Positions 34,536-45,805 of a DNA stretch of 64,000 bases are shown here, one piece after another. The stretch is from Hyphodiscus hymeniophilus (Eukaryota; Ascomycota; Leotiomycetes; Helotiales; Hyphodiscaceae), in NCBI GenBank assembly GCA_016508695.1, contig VNKQ01000008.1:310001-374000 (forward strand), written 5' to 3'. The first letter of the stretch is position 1. Every line of letters begins with the position of its first letter. Made by a program: the position numbers and the translations under genes. A model generated the notes under the pieces. That model was not told the origin of the DNA. It saw nothing but the letters and a program-made list of their open reading frames with translations, and did not search any database.

Positions 34536-34972
34536 ATGGAGAATGGCAACATGAACGCCAATGGATCTCCTGAGAAGTTCGACCCTGACTTCACTCGGCA
34601 TGTCATAGAAGCAATTGGCCCAAAATGTACCCCTAGAATGCGATCAGTTATGAGCAGTTTGATTCAGCATGTACACGACTTTGCGCGCGAGAACGAGCTT
34701 ACAGTTGATGAATGGATGCAAGGCGTTGAGCTGTTGAACTGGGCGGGGAAGATGAGCGATGAAAAGAGGAATGAGGGGCAATTGGTCTGTGATGTTATTG
34801 GACTTGAGTCGTAAGTCAATCGCTTCCACAGATTAGCAAAACAAAGTACCTCGACAACGATTCCGTGTTCGCTGTAAAAGACTCTCTTGTTGTCGACTTC
34901 AAGCCATTAAAGGGAAACGCGAAGGCTTCCTTGGAACTGAACTACCCCATTGTCCTCATACCCTCCGAATGA
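34536..34972 (+). pseudogene. Intradiol ring-cleavage dioxygenase with the catalytic core deleted
   Basis: The 5' part (34536-34810) encodes ~92 residues of the N-terminal helical dimerisation domain of hydroxyquinol/catechol 1,2-dioxygenases (FDPDFTRHVIEAIG, VDEWMQGVELLNWAG, and QLVCDVIGLES at a conserved intron position). A normal donor GTAAGT follows. Only ~21 nt later the sequence is the C-terminus of the same enzyme: KYLDNDSVFAVKDSLVVDF and GNAKASLELNYP up to TGA at 34970-34972. Roughly 150-170 residues, including the two Tyr and two His that bind Fe(III), are missing. A 26-nt GT-AG span (34811-34836) would keep the frame but is too short for normal splicing. An enzyme of ~300 aa is expected, so this is a relic and cannot cleave rings. 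Confidence 0.82.
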
Positions 34973-35305
34973 GCAACATTTAGCGATTACTCTGGCTTGT
35001 AATATTATAGTCACGTAACAGATACCAATCGGGCCTTACAAAGAATGCTATTGGTTATTGATCTTGATGCTTCCATACGAGCTCTTCGAAAAGGGGCTTC
35101 ATTTAATGCTTGTCACGTGATGTGTATCCCACGTCCGACCGCATCGGATAATGCACATCAGGACACCCATCCTTGAGGCTCCACAACGTCTTATTCAACT
35201 TGATCCTTACGTGAAAAGCTTAATAAAGGTGTATTCCAATTTGTCCTGGATCCCAATACAATACAAGTCCCTGATCTCTGACACTGACAAAACTCTACAG
35301 CCAAA
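34973..35305. other. Intergenic
   Basis: About 0.33 kb between the dioxygenase relic and the hydrolase, both on the + strand. Presumably the hydrolase promoter; no motif identified. Confidence 0.45.
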
Positions 35306-36178
35306 ATGCCGTTCGCCACAATACGCTCCAAACGTATTTTCTACACGGACGATCCCCAAACAGGTGGTTCCTGCTCCATTACAACAATATTCATTCACGG
35401 GCTGGGCTCCTCGTCGTGTTTCTACAAGACCATCATTCCACATCTCCAATCATTTACTCGTTGCATCGCACTCGACACTCCCGGCTCGGGTTTATCTGAA
35501 CTGGGGGCATCGGAGCAGAGTATCAAGTCAATATGTGCCGATGTAATTGGACTTCTGGATTCTTTAGAGATCGAAGGAAAGGTGATCGTCGTTGGGCACT
35601 CAATGGGCGGTATTGTTGCGAGTGATATCGCGGTAACGTATCCAGATCGAGTGAAAGGAGTGGTGTTAATCGGACCCGTGAATCCGCAGCCTCAACTAGC
35701 CACAATCTTTGAGCAGCGCATCGGGGCCGTGCAGAAAGGTTCGAGATATTCCATTCAACGTTGACGCGTCTTGAACACAACATGAACCAGGCTGAAAGCC
35801 ACGCAAGATGGGTTAGAAAGCCTCGCAGGATCCATCCCCACAGCAGCAACCGGGGGAAAATCAACGAGTCTACACCACGCCTTCATCCGAAGCCTGATCC
35901 TGGGAACCTCTGCAGACGGTTACATGTCACTCTGTCAAGTTATCGCTACAGCCGGACAGCCAAGTTATGCAGCCATAGCTGCACCACTCCTCATCTTAGC
36001 AGGAGAAGATGACAAGACAGCACCGCTGGAAGGAAGCGAAACAATTTTACAACAATACGGAACATCCGAAGACAAGAAAGGCATCCAGAAGCTTGCTGGC
36101 GTTGGACACTGGCACTGTGTTGAGGCAGCCGAGGAAGTGCAACATCATATTGAGCTGTTTTTGAGCAATATCTCATGA
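35306..36178 (+). CDS. Alpha/beta hydrolase (3-oxoadipate enol-lactonase-like)
   Basis: Exons are 35306-35738 and 35799-36178 (270 aa). The 60-nt intron is GTTCGA...GAAAG. The oxyanion HG motif is IFIHGLGSSS, the nucleophile elbow GHSMGG, the acid Asp in LILAGEDDKTAP and the base His in GVGHWHCVE. This order and size match small hydrolases such as 3-oxoadipate enol-lactonases and other lactonase/esterase types. Its place next to a ring-cleavage dioxygenase relic and a CoA-transferase supports a lactone-opening step in aromatic catabolism, but the substrate is inferred from context only. The start at 35306 follows CAAA, a good fungal context. Confidence 0.87.
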
Positions 36179-37121
36179 TCTCCATCTGCTTCAAAAGCTA
36201 GACCAAGTGTCGATGTCCTCCACCTGCTTTTTTCAAAATCTCAATAAGGGTACCGTTTTTGAGGCCATGGTCTGCTTTCTGAAAAAATGGCTTCTCTCAT
36301 TTCAAGAAACCCAGTCATCGTAAGGCCCACAGACAGCGCCATTATAGTCAGAACAGGAGGTTCAAAACGTCTCTGGCGTTCAGTCGTTGAAGACTTTCCT
36401 GTTTTCGAACTTACCGTCGTTGAGCGGCGAAAGTGAAATGGCAGACTGTCGTGAGGTCTTTGAATTCCCTACTGATCACCGTCAGAAAGACGACAAATGG
36501 TCTAGATCTTTGTGGTATATTCGAAAGACGACTACGAAAAAGACGAACTGCCAATCGCTGAAAAATATCAATCTAAGTCCAAAACTCAGCGAAGTCTTGG
36601 AAGCAGGAGTGGAGGGAGCTAGGAAATTACATTGAGGTTTTGACCCTGCATTGAGGCTGAAGTTGGGGAGAGATACATTGGTTTGTGAGGGAGTGAGGCG
36701 GCGAGGAGCAACGTGACATATTGCCGGTGTGGGAATAGTGTCCCCGAGCGAAACAACCCCTTACGTTATAAAATCCACCTCCGCAAAAACATAATTCTCA
36801 CATGCACCCCTCAGGGGCCAGATTTACATAATGCGGGGGAGACGACCGGGTACATGATGGGAGACATGGTCATTCAAGGTGGTAATCAAATGAATTACTA
36901 GGTATTCACTCATCGCCAACTGCTCAGGGGGTATATTCGCATTTCCACCACAACCGTCCACTAATCGGAGATCCGACAGGGAAGATGCGAGGCTAAATGC
37001 CACAAAGAAACCAGTCGACCTTCTCAGTGCCGCCGTGCTCTCATCTCATTATCCACATCATCGTTCACAACCATGATCCATCCATCCATCCATCGAGCAA
37101 AAGCAAATTGACCGGCAGCAC
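36179..37121. other. Intergenic between convergent genes
   Basis: About 0.94 kb between the convergent hydrolase and UNC93-like genes. A 49-codon frame from the ATG at 36287 exists but has no support. Nothing else seen. Confidence 0.45.
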
Positions 37122-38751
37122 CTAAGCGAGACCGCCCTTCTCAGAATGTCCCTGAGGGAGGACATCCGCCAAGGTCTCGTCGGTACCGATCAGATCCTCC
37201 TCGACGGTCACGTGGTCCTTGATCTTCAAGAAGATGACTGGAGCAGCGCAGAGGAGAGAGATGCTGAGGAGGACCCAGTTGGAGATAAATTCGCTCTTGT
37301 AGGACAGCTTGCCTGAGTCCAAGGACCACATGACGGCGGCACCAGCGGATTGGATACCCTTGTAGAAACCAACGTAGTTGGCAGAGCGGCGGCCGGAGTT
37401 GGAGAGGGCACCCATGAACCTGTGTCTGTGTTAGTCTAGAGTTTTTATGCAATGGAGTGGATCGAAAACCTACCAGTAGACGGATGCTTGCCATGCGGCA
37501 TCGTAAAATCCGTAGAAGAAGTACAAGAACATAACTCCCACGTATCCGTCAGTTCCCCAATCAGTTGGGACGTAGTTGGCATCGCCGGAGCTGTTGACAG
37601 TGCGAGTGTATTTCTTCTCGTAGGCATATCCGCCTCCCCAGATTGCCATGGTGAGCATCAAGAGAACAGCCAGAACAGTCTTGGCTCGGACGCTACGTCT
37701 CACTCTCTCGATATCCAGAGCATATCCAAAGATACCGGCAGCGATAATCTGGGCCATGTAGTAAAGGACGGAGTTCAAAGCCTTGGTGCGGGTATCGAAA
37801 CGAGCACCATTGACCGAGTTGACCTGGTAGGTGGTGAACCAGTTGGAAGACCAGAACATGGGGAAGAGGAGGATGACAAAGGGCTCGAATTTGATAGTCT
37901 CGTACAGTCCGATGAACTCGGATTGCCAGCTGGGGTTTTTCATCAAAACGACTCGAGTTCCGTCTGGGCGAACGATGTCGGTTGCGTTGCAAAGGAACAA
38001 GGCGAGAACAGCACCGGTGAACATGAGAACAATGAAGGCAATGTAGGTTCCATCAGTGACAGTCTTGTTGGTCTTGATGTTGATGTCTTGTCCGAGGGGA
38101 ATGAGACCACCAATAACGGCTCCCATGTTGAAGATACCCCAGAACCAGGCAAAGTAGCGTCCCTTCTGGGATTCGTTGGGGTATGAAATCATGATGGTTC
38201 CCTGCGCAGTCCATAGTAGACCAGCGCAGACACCGAGAAGAGTACCGGCAACGATGTTGAAGGCGCCCACCTTAGTGCTGTGAACCGAGACCAGGAGAGC
38301 GATGGCGTAAATGCAGTATCCGATGCCACCAAAAGCCAGTGTCCATCTAACACCAAGCCTGTTCACGAAAGTTCCACCGAAGAAACCAAAAACGGCAAAG
38401 GTACTATAGAGAGCGGTGTTCTGATTGAAAATTTGTTAATAAATGATATAATGTTGGGAAGGTAGTAGGTAAACTGACCATGTTGTCGGCAGTCGTATTG
38501 ACAATCTGTCCACCACCTCCCATACCTCCGAGAGCATTGAACATTCCTGGGCAAAGAAAGCAAACAAATGCTACCATTCCCAACTGCACCTTTGGTGAGG
38601 CATACCAAGGAATGTTGACTCCGAGAATGCGACGACCTCGGTACTTCCATCCTGCAGGAAGGGCGACATCTCCAGTGGGTTCCTCAAGGTAATGAGCATC
38701 ACTGGACGTTTCGACTGGCACACCAGAATCGATGGTTGACTTTTCCGCCAT
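37122..38751 (-). CDS. UNC93-like MFS membrane protein
   Basis: A multi-pass MFS protein of the UNC93/DUF895 family, 505 aa. Exons are 38479-38751, 37474-38420 and 37122-37419; introns are 58 nt (GTCAGT...ATCAG) and 54 nt (GTAGGT...ACACAG). The N-terminal ~50 residues are cytosolic, then come the first helix (QLGMVAFVCFLCPGMFNALG), a helix pair with FGFFGGTFVNRLG, and the family signature WTAQGTIMISYP. A central loop with NPSWQSEFIGLYE precedes the second bundle. The end has DHVTVEEDLIG. The fungal members are thought to be vacuolar or plasma-membrane transporters of unknown substrate. The start is the first ATG after stops in frame (38751). Confidence 0.9.
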
Positions 38752-41030
38752 CTCGAGCGAGATATCTGATCGGCAAAGCTGAAGAGGGTTTTGGATGGTC
38801 AAGGTGCAACTCTGTTGTCGCCGTCTCCAAAGCTGGCCGGTTGCTGTTCCTGGTCCTTTTCCTTAAGAGAAAGAAGTGATCGTCGGATGCGAGGGTCCTT
38901 TGCTATATAGCTACTCGGACCAGGTACTTAGTGCGAGCGAGGCTAGAACAATTGTTCCGTACGATACAGTACAAGCATGGAGGTAGAGATAACGTTTCTC
39001 AGAACCGGCCCTTTTTGGCTGCTTCTCCGCATGTGTCAAGCGCATCGTCCAGCATCCACGATGCAGACGAGGAAGTCCCTTGGGCACTCCCTTGATTCGA
39101 GCGTGGCCGTTTATTCGTCCGCGGCGTCTGCCAGCCATCGGCGACCCCTGCCACCACTCTGACCCCAGCGGATGGTTGCATATGGCTATGGATAGCCATT
39201 CGTGGGCCGAGCGTGATACCACCATGCAAATCTTACCGCGCTGTATGTAACGTGTGATGGCGGAGAGGAGGCTGGGCTTCGAACGAATAGACGAGCGGAA
39301 TTCAATGGTACTCTAGTAGAAGGTCGAATCAACACCTACCGATTTATAGATCTATGCATATCGTGCGATAGGGGGAGGTGGAAACATAGGCTCCATCGTT
39401 CGACGAGGGCTTGTTTTTTGATGCTCCAACTTGGTAAATTCTCAACCCATGTCCTCTTCCCTTATCCACGATGTATCATTTGTGCCTTCGCCCTTTGATG
39501 GCGTCCTGATGGTTACAGCAACGAGATGAGAAGGTTCTGCTCCTTCTTTCCACCCTTCGATTCTAGTTTCACATGCGGGCTCTAGGCATGGCAATCCTTT
39601 GTCCTTCCTTGTACCTACCAAGAACGGTGCAATCAAGCCACACGACCTCAGGATGGTGCGGGGGCGATGTCTGTACAAAGATACAGTATCTTTGCACTGT
39701 ACTCGAGGACCTCGAAGGGGCGTTCTTGTGCTAGACCGCACACCACAACATTCAAAAATAGAGAGATATGCCCCGGACCGGTGGCCTCGACCGCATTTTT
39801 TTCTTTCTTTTTCATAGCCTCGTGTTCCCTGAACTACCTCCGTAGTTGTCGCTTGACTCCATTCCCACGGCTAGACACATATCCAATAGGCAACCTGCAG
39901 CTTAAAAGCGTAGCTTCATACCATCAATTGCCATAAAACAGCCTGCTTGCTTGCCTCAAACCGCTGGTGGACGGCTGCCCTCGAGACATAGCATGCGCTT
40001 CTTGCCTGGATTACTGTAGTACCGGATTATCCCCTGCCATTGCAGCTGCTGCCACTTGCCCCTGCTGTCCCACAAATGATTACCGATAACCCACTGCTAC
40101 GCTCAAGCCTAACTTGGCAGGAAAAGTAAGCACGTGATGCAATGGCAGTGAGCACACGGGACGGCACGCCTCTTTTTCATTGTTACAGAGAAAGGGGATG
40201 GGTTTCGTGTTGTACATGTTGTCGTTACATGCCCTTCTGAGAGGCGGCGGCTGCTGGCCAATGCTAGGCTTGCCAGATTCCGAGGTTGATAAGGAGTGGA
40301 GAGTGGCACCAGCTTGGGATCCCGAGGTTGTGGTTCGTCTTTAATTTCTATGAATAGGGGTCTCCGATATTATTGGGATGGAAAGGTTCGGAATATTAGG
40401 CTACGTGGTAGCCGCGGCGTCTGCGTGAGACTTCATTCAGTATGATTCCATATTTGAAGGTTACTTCTCCTTCAGTCCGGTCTCGGTGCATTGGAAATGT
40501 CCCTCTGTTCCAAACATAAGCTAGAGCTTGCTTATCACTCGGACATGAGCTGATGATAGTCGTTCTGTGGCGGTCGACCAAAGTTGATCTAGACCTGCCT
40601 CGAAACAAACACCACCGAATTCTCAAGGCTCTTCGGGTTTGAATTCATCACATGCCACCAAACCTCTCAGGCGATTGATGGCAATGATGGATGATTTCCG
40701 TCAAATAATTCCCATGGCATTCATCGTATTTGCGTTTCGCCTGCACTTCGACCACTGAGTCAAGCTCTTCGCCGCTGTTCCGCTTGAGAAGTGTCCCGAA
40801 GTCGAAATCCGTCAGTGAATGGAGGTCGTGGATAGTTTGGGGTATCCAGCCGCGCCCAGAGAATGAGAGTGCGCCATAAGATCAAGGGTTCTCTGTGAGT
40901 CGTCTGACGCCCATCTGGCTGTACCAAACGCTCTTTTGTCGGTTCAATAATATCCTCGGAGTGAAATTGGAAGGAGCCCCTGAAAAATCGCACAGGAATC
41001 ACTCTCCATTACTCATTCACGAGGAATTAT
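38752..41030. other. Gene-poor interval (UNC93-like upstream region)
   Basis: About 2.3 kb upstream of the UNC93-like gene. It contains pyrimidine-rich stretches (for example 39795-39815). No ORF with family character or good splice sites was found. Confidence 0.5.
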
Positions 41031-43010
41031 CGCAGATTTGCGTACACTCATTCATCTTCGCTTCAGCAAACATGCCAAGGAGAGCAGTCGAAATGAACAC
41101 AGCGAAAGGTCCTGCTTCGATTTGCAGCCACCCAATTAAGCCCTGTTCACGGGTTCTACGACAAGAAAATGAGCGGGAAGCGTCCCGAATTAAGGACTAA
41201 ATCGTTTCAGAGGCTTCAACAAATTCGACAGTTCGATGCTGCTCGGCACCCGAATTGCTATGAGAGTCTCGATACTTCGAGACTCAATCGCCCAACTGTT
41301 CCTGATAATTTGATTGAACCTTATCTATCGACAGGCACATGCCCGACTCGGCTCTCTCCAATCTCTGGGGTGACTGTTCCTTCGCAGGTATTGTCTCATA
41401 GATAAATATCATAACCTACGATAGCATCGAGCAGCGCCTGAGTGATCTGCTATCCTCTCGTCCCAGATCCATGAGACTTGCGCGGATATTTCGATTCTAG
41501 GGCGTCCCCATCTGGTAGCAGCGGTAAGTGCTTGACAAGATCTACTGCTTCAGAAGACTTGTCTCGAAGAGTCGCAGCTGGGGACAACACATCTGCAGTG
41601 GTATGCACACGAATGAGTCAGCTGTCTTCATTGATAGCGCCTAGATTGTGCCTAGATTGTGGAAAGGGTGAGCGTGGATGAATTTATTAACGATATCTCG
41701 GCGGTTGAATGTAGGACATACGACTTCCCTGTCGCTGAGCCGAGCATCGAAAATCAACAGACGCGCTGTTGGCCGACATGTACCATCGTCGACAAGCTCT
41801 CGCGTACACCCAGTTACAGCAGAACATGCCTTTCAACCAATAGAGTGGGAGCTATATGACACGGGTACTCCTGGAAGTACCGTGAAGGAGATTTTGGTGA
41901 TGAGCGCTCTGCAGTTGATGAGAGAAGTATGAAGAGATTGTGCATCTCAGGACGCGTACATGGATCCGCTTCCAGGAGTACAATTGCTAGGGTAGATACC
42001 AAGGATATACTCACACACTGTGCAGGGGGCAGATTCGGAAAGTTGCAGCCGCCTTAATCTCATTGCAAACTTGCGCAGGAACCGGGCCAGGATAGCGGTA
42101 TCTCAGCCTCTTATATCGATCTCAACGCTCTGGCAGCTCCCGACCAGGAACCCGAAGGAGAGACGAAACTTGAGCTGGAAGTCCAAAAGATATCCGTATA
42201 GTATCTGGAGCTATTACACAATCTTCGAAGAGATGGACGAAATAATATTGGCTTTAGCGGCTGGGAGCACCTTGCAACTTCCCCCACAGCTCTCGAGTCT
42301 CTCCACAGCGATGCTTATGGTCCTGCCATGGCGTTCATGATGGGTGAAAGCTGCTGATGTTAACTGCTTTGTGGAATGAAAGGTGAATTGAACAAAAGCG
42401 TTATGGACGTGACTTGAAATCCTTCGATGGAGCTGATGCTGAAGCTACCAAGCCTGGAACTCGTAAGGCGATTCTCCTTCCACATCAAAGGCAGTAAATT
42501 ATCGTGCCGGCTTTTCAAAGAACAATGGAAGGGCCCAGTCCTGGTAAACCAGTATTCGATATAGTGTTCACTCAAACGGTCAAACCAAGATATTCCTGGA
42601 AGCCTTCTTTGGAGAGTATCATGCTGCCAAATAACAGCAGTTCTAAATCATGGATAGGATATGAAACTGAAAGACCTGAGTATACTTTTAATGGGATCTC
42701 TGGTTGACTCGTTAAGATGGCAACCTACCTGACTGCGAGCAGGAGGTCCGGAGCGGTACATCCAATTATTCAGAGCTATTCGAGTAAAGGCTACCAAACT
42801 GCTGATAGGTTCTCTCATTCGATCAACACCATGGGTCCAGCTGCCCCTTGTACATCGATACTCGAACAGCACTTGTTTGATGATCAATAAGCCAATATCA
42901 CTTCCTAAATTTCTTGACGACAACCCAAGGCCGGCTGAAGGATACGTACGCAACCGAGAAAGCTCTCCCATCCTTTCGGGCTGAATCATCGCAACGAGGT
43001 AGTACGCCGT
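41031..43010 (+). pseudogene. Probable decayed coding sequence, unidentified
   Basis: Several + strand stretches read like protein but are cut by stops and shifts. One frame gives SIEQRLSDLLSSRPRSMRLA near 41430-41490. At ~42066-42355 a single frame reads SYIDLNALAAPDQEPEGE, then an in-frame TAG, then YLELLHNLRRDGRNNIGFSG and DAYGPAMAFMM. A further stretch near 42435-42560 has SLELVRRFSFHIKG. The composition resembles the middle region of a fungal transcription factor, but no zinc cluster is visible. The interval also has an 11-bp tandem duplication (GCCTAGATTGT, 41639-41660). I consider it a relic, not an active gene. Confidence 0.3.
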
Positions 43011-43638
43011 ATGTTGTATGAGTAAAGGGGGGTGCTGTTGGCAGTATTCAGAAAGTTCGAGATGCGCCAGCGATGAACCTTGCTACAGACCTTCGACTTG
43101 ATTCTTCAAGTGGACGGAATTCAAAGCTTGGCTCCTTTCATTGTGGATTAGTGTGCATACTGTCATGTTGATTTTACGTCTCTATGCGTACGACGAAGCG
43201 TATTCCCTTATTGTCCTTTGTGAAAATATTACTTTTATGGAATATTTGCTCCCTATGATCTCATACAAATTGCAGAAGACCCTTACTTTCTGCTATCGGG
43301 GATAGCATCACACACTCGGTGCTATTGGCAAATACAGGTACCTTTCATGGCAAACTCCCGACGCCCAGCAATACTCAAATCAGACAGTCTTGAATACAAC
43401 GATAAGAGTCGAGCTTGTGCTGGGGGAAGAAGTAATGAGAATACAGAGGCTTGATCGAAGATTAAACGAGCCAATGACATGATTAGGGAATCTCCAGATA
43501 AATACTCATCCTTCACCATGCTTTATTTCTTTCAACCCAGCCTTGCTGATCCTCAACCGACGTCTTGAGAATCGAGATTTCCAGGAGGCTCATGTGGAAA
43601 GATATATGTCCCATTGTCCCTTCTTTATCTTTACTCTC
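43011..43638. other. Intergenic, nothing recognised
   Basis: Part of the gene-poor island; short ORFs only, AT-rich, no signals identified. Confidence 0.45.
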
Positions 43639-44090
43639 CTAAAGAGCCCGCTGCGACATTGGTCTCCAACTCGGTTGTGCTCGGTTTACATGCTGATTTT
43701 TGGCTCGCTGTCGACAGCAATAGTATTGTCGGTTGACAGTGGTGATACTATCGCTGTCGACAATCGCAGGGATGTCGAGGGCCTGATCCAGCAATAATCT
43801 GTTCGTCGCAGTCTCTCTAGGGTTGAAAGCACGCATGGCCTCACCACACTCGTCTCTTCGTTGGGAGTTCCGCCGGATGGTACTATTCATAATTCCCGCC
43901 ACAAATTTAGTGTGCTCGGCAGCAACAGCAGCATCGGCGAGGGCGGCGGGGGCGGGGGTGTCTGTAAGTTATTGATCCTTGAATGGGTGTTGATTTCCGA
44001 AGACTTACTTGCGAGGTGGGCTCCACGAGAGGATCAAACTCACCATCGTTGCTGTCGTCATCTCCATCGGAGGGATATGGAAACTTGAAA
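43639..44090 (-). CDS. Possible small gene or relic, Ala-rich
   Basis: A minus-strand frame with an intron signature: exon ending FPYPSDGDDDSNDG, donor GTGAGT at ~44048 (an inner GTAAGT donor also exists) and acceptor ACTTACAG at ~43961. Splicing gives SNDDTPAPAALADAAVAAE then HTKFVAGIMNSTIRR and continues open to 43639. The upstream exon and start codon could not be fixed (a stop lies just before HRLYTLF; an acceptor TTTTCAAG with a CTGAC branch is plausible there). No family recognised. The last third overlaps an inverted repeat and is less protein-like. Confidence 0.3.
43709..43762. repeat. Imperfect inverted repeat, 18-bp arms
   Basis: TGTCGACAGCAATAGTAT (43709-43726) and ATACTATCGCTGTCGACA (43745-43762) are complementary except for one position, around an 18-nt centre. 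It could form a hairpin, be a dimer-type binding site or be left over from a terminal inverted repeat. Similar TGTCGA-rich patches occur at ~24.2 and ~28.2 kb. Confidence 0.6.
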
Positions 44091-44534
44091 AGGGTATACA
44101 AACGATGTCAGCGGTTTTATAGGTGTCCTCTTCCTCAAGGCAGTCTTCTCAGTCTTCGTCATATATTCTGAACGAGAGGTGTTTATTTTTCTTTGAAACC
44201 CTCCCTAAATAGCTGAACACAATTGTCCTCATTAGTCAAAATGACAAACTTGATGGTTTGCTCCTTGATTCCGAATTTGTGGGAAATAGATAGATCCGAA
44301 TCGCTCACATCACAGAGGCGATTTATGATACTCAAGTTCTGATATAACGTAGCCAATTATGAGGTTTGGGTGATGGGTATATAGGCAGAAGCTCGAGCCC
44401 CATTTCTTGAATTCGTACCTAGAAAGATATGGCTGGAAATCCACTGATGGAAATTCTAGAATGCAATTTATGCTCTACAACGAAATTTCTTAGTTCACAT
44501 ACATCCCAAGCTCAGAGATACAAGATTGTTAACA
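44091..44534. other. Intergenic
   Basis: About 0.44 kb downstream of the sugar-phosphate isomerase gene. No gene is seen; presumably 3' UTR and spacer. Confidence 0.45.
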
Positions 44535-45329
44535 TCAATTCGCATCATCATAATCATTGATGGCCTTGACTTTCGGCGCACTGCTCGATTCCTGCAATCT
44601 GTCAGCTAAATCCATCGTATTTTCTCCCATAGTCCTTTCCCTCCCATTTCCCCCCAGTCATCGCACACCACCTCTGTTCTAAACATGAAAAGAAAGCGTA
44701 ACTCACAGGGTCGAAAGTATACCCCAACCACTCCTTGACCAATCTCCTCGCAAGCTCCAATCCAATAACCCTCTGTCCCAAACACAGCACCTGCGCATGA
44801 TTACTTAACACCGCTCTCTCAACAGAGAAACTATCGTGTGCTGTAACTGCGCGTATGCCCGTTACTGAAATCAAACATGTCAGCACTCATCATCGTGATC
44901 ATCTCTCCGCCCTCCTCTTCGAATATTAAATCCCTTTGAGGACTGAACCCCCAGCTGTTCTCTCAACTAAAAGAAAGGATAAAATGAGAGACACACCCTT
45001 ATTCGCACTAATAGCTACCCCCAACCCGGTCCCACAGATCAACAGCGCCCGATCCGCCTTGCCTTCTTTAATCAGTTTCGCCGCGTCGACGGCGAAATGC
45101 GGATATGCTGTCTTGTCGTCTGCGGAGAGGGGCCCGACATCGTGGACTGAGGCGACGCGGGGATCTTTGTTCATGTCTGCTGTTAGGGCTGCTTTGTAGT
45201 CGAACCCGGCTGCGAGGTATGGATGTCAGTATACAAGAATACTGCTCAGGATGGTTTCTTGGGGCTTGTCCTACCGTCATCACCGCCAACCACTATTCGT
45301 AGACCTTGCGTGCTGCCGTTGGAGGACAT
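44535..45329 (-). CDS. RpiB/LacAB-type sugar-phosphate isomerase
   Basis: It belongs to the RpiB/LacA/LacB family, which interconverts aldose and ketose phosphates. Exons are 45275-45329, 44997-45209, 44707-44864 and 44535-44591 (160 aa, family length). Introns are 65, 132 and 115 nt (donors GTAGGA, GTGTGT, GTGAGT). Splicing gives IVVGGDDAGFDYK at the start. The catalytic loop ALLICGTGLGVAISANK carries the conserved Cys and the GTG-GxxIxANK motif. TGIRAVTAHDSFSVERA and LSNHAQVLCLGQRVIG follow. It is divergent from a TIM-type gene 476 bp away. The bacterial EryI and yeast erythrulose-phosphate isomerase are of this family, so a role in erythritol catabolism is the favoured inference. Confidence 0.88.
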
Positions 45330-45805
45330 GCTGTCTTGTTGAAGGTCGTGTTGGAGATGCGTAAGTGGGATGCGGGGTAGCTAACGATGCACCTTGACTT
45401 GATCGTAGAGTGAATGACTAAGTGAACAGAACGCGGATGGAAGTAGAAATCTGAGTGAGTTGAATAAGTCTTCTATGTATTTGATTTTCGACAGGTGCAA
45501 AGAAGTGTGACAAAAGTTTGAACTTTTTGGATGGAGAATCATTTGGCCTCGTTGGATAAATCCAACTCCTCCCCGCACTGGACCGGATGAGCAAATCGGG
45601 CAAGCCGAGGATGGCGGGGTTCCTGAGACTGGAGGTTGATCGACTTACTCTGGAACATTTTCTTGCATCCATCCACCAATTAATTGTACACTCGTATCGT
45701 ATTCAATCTTGACCACTTTGAAAGACACTCGTGCTCATATCATAGTCTGTAAAGTAACAACTCCCAGTTCCACTTTTGTTTCCATCAATTGACAAACTAC
45801 AGATC
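45330..45805. promoter_or_regulatory. Bidirectional promoter of the isomerase pair
   Basis: The 476 bp between the two divergent start codons must drive both isomerase genes, which fits co-regulation of two steps of one pathway. No regulator site was identified by eye. Confidence 0.55.

Noticed and set aside
37452..38186. A 244-codon + strand open frame
   Set aside because: It is exactly antisense to exon 2 of the UNC93-like gene, which has family motifs and proper introns; the + frame is a composition shadow.
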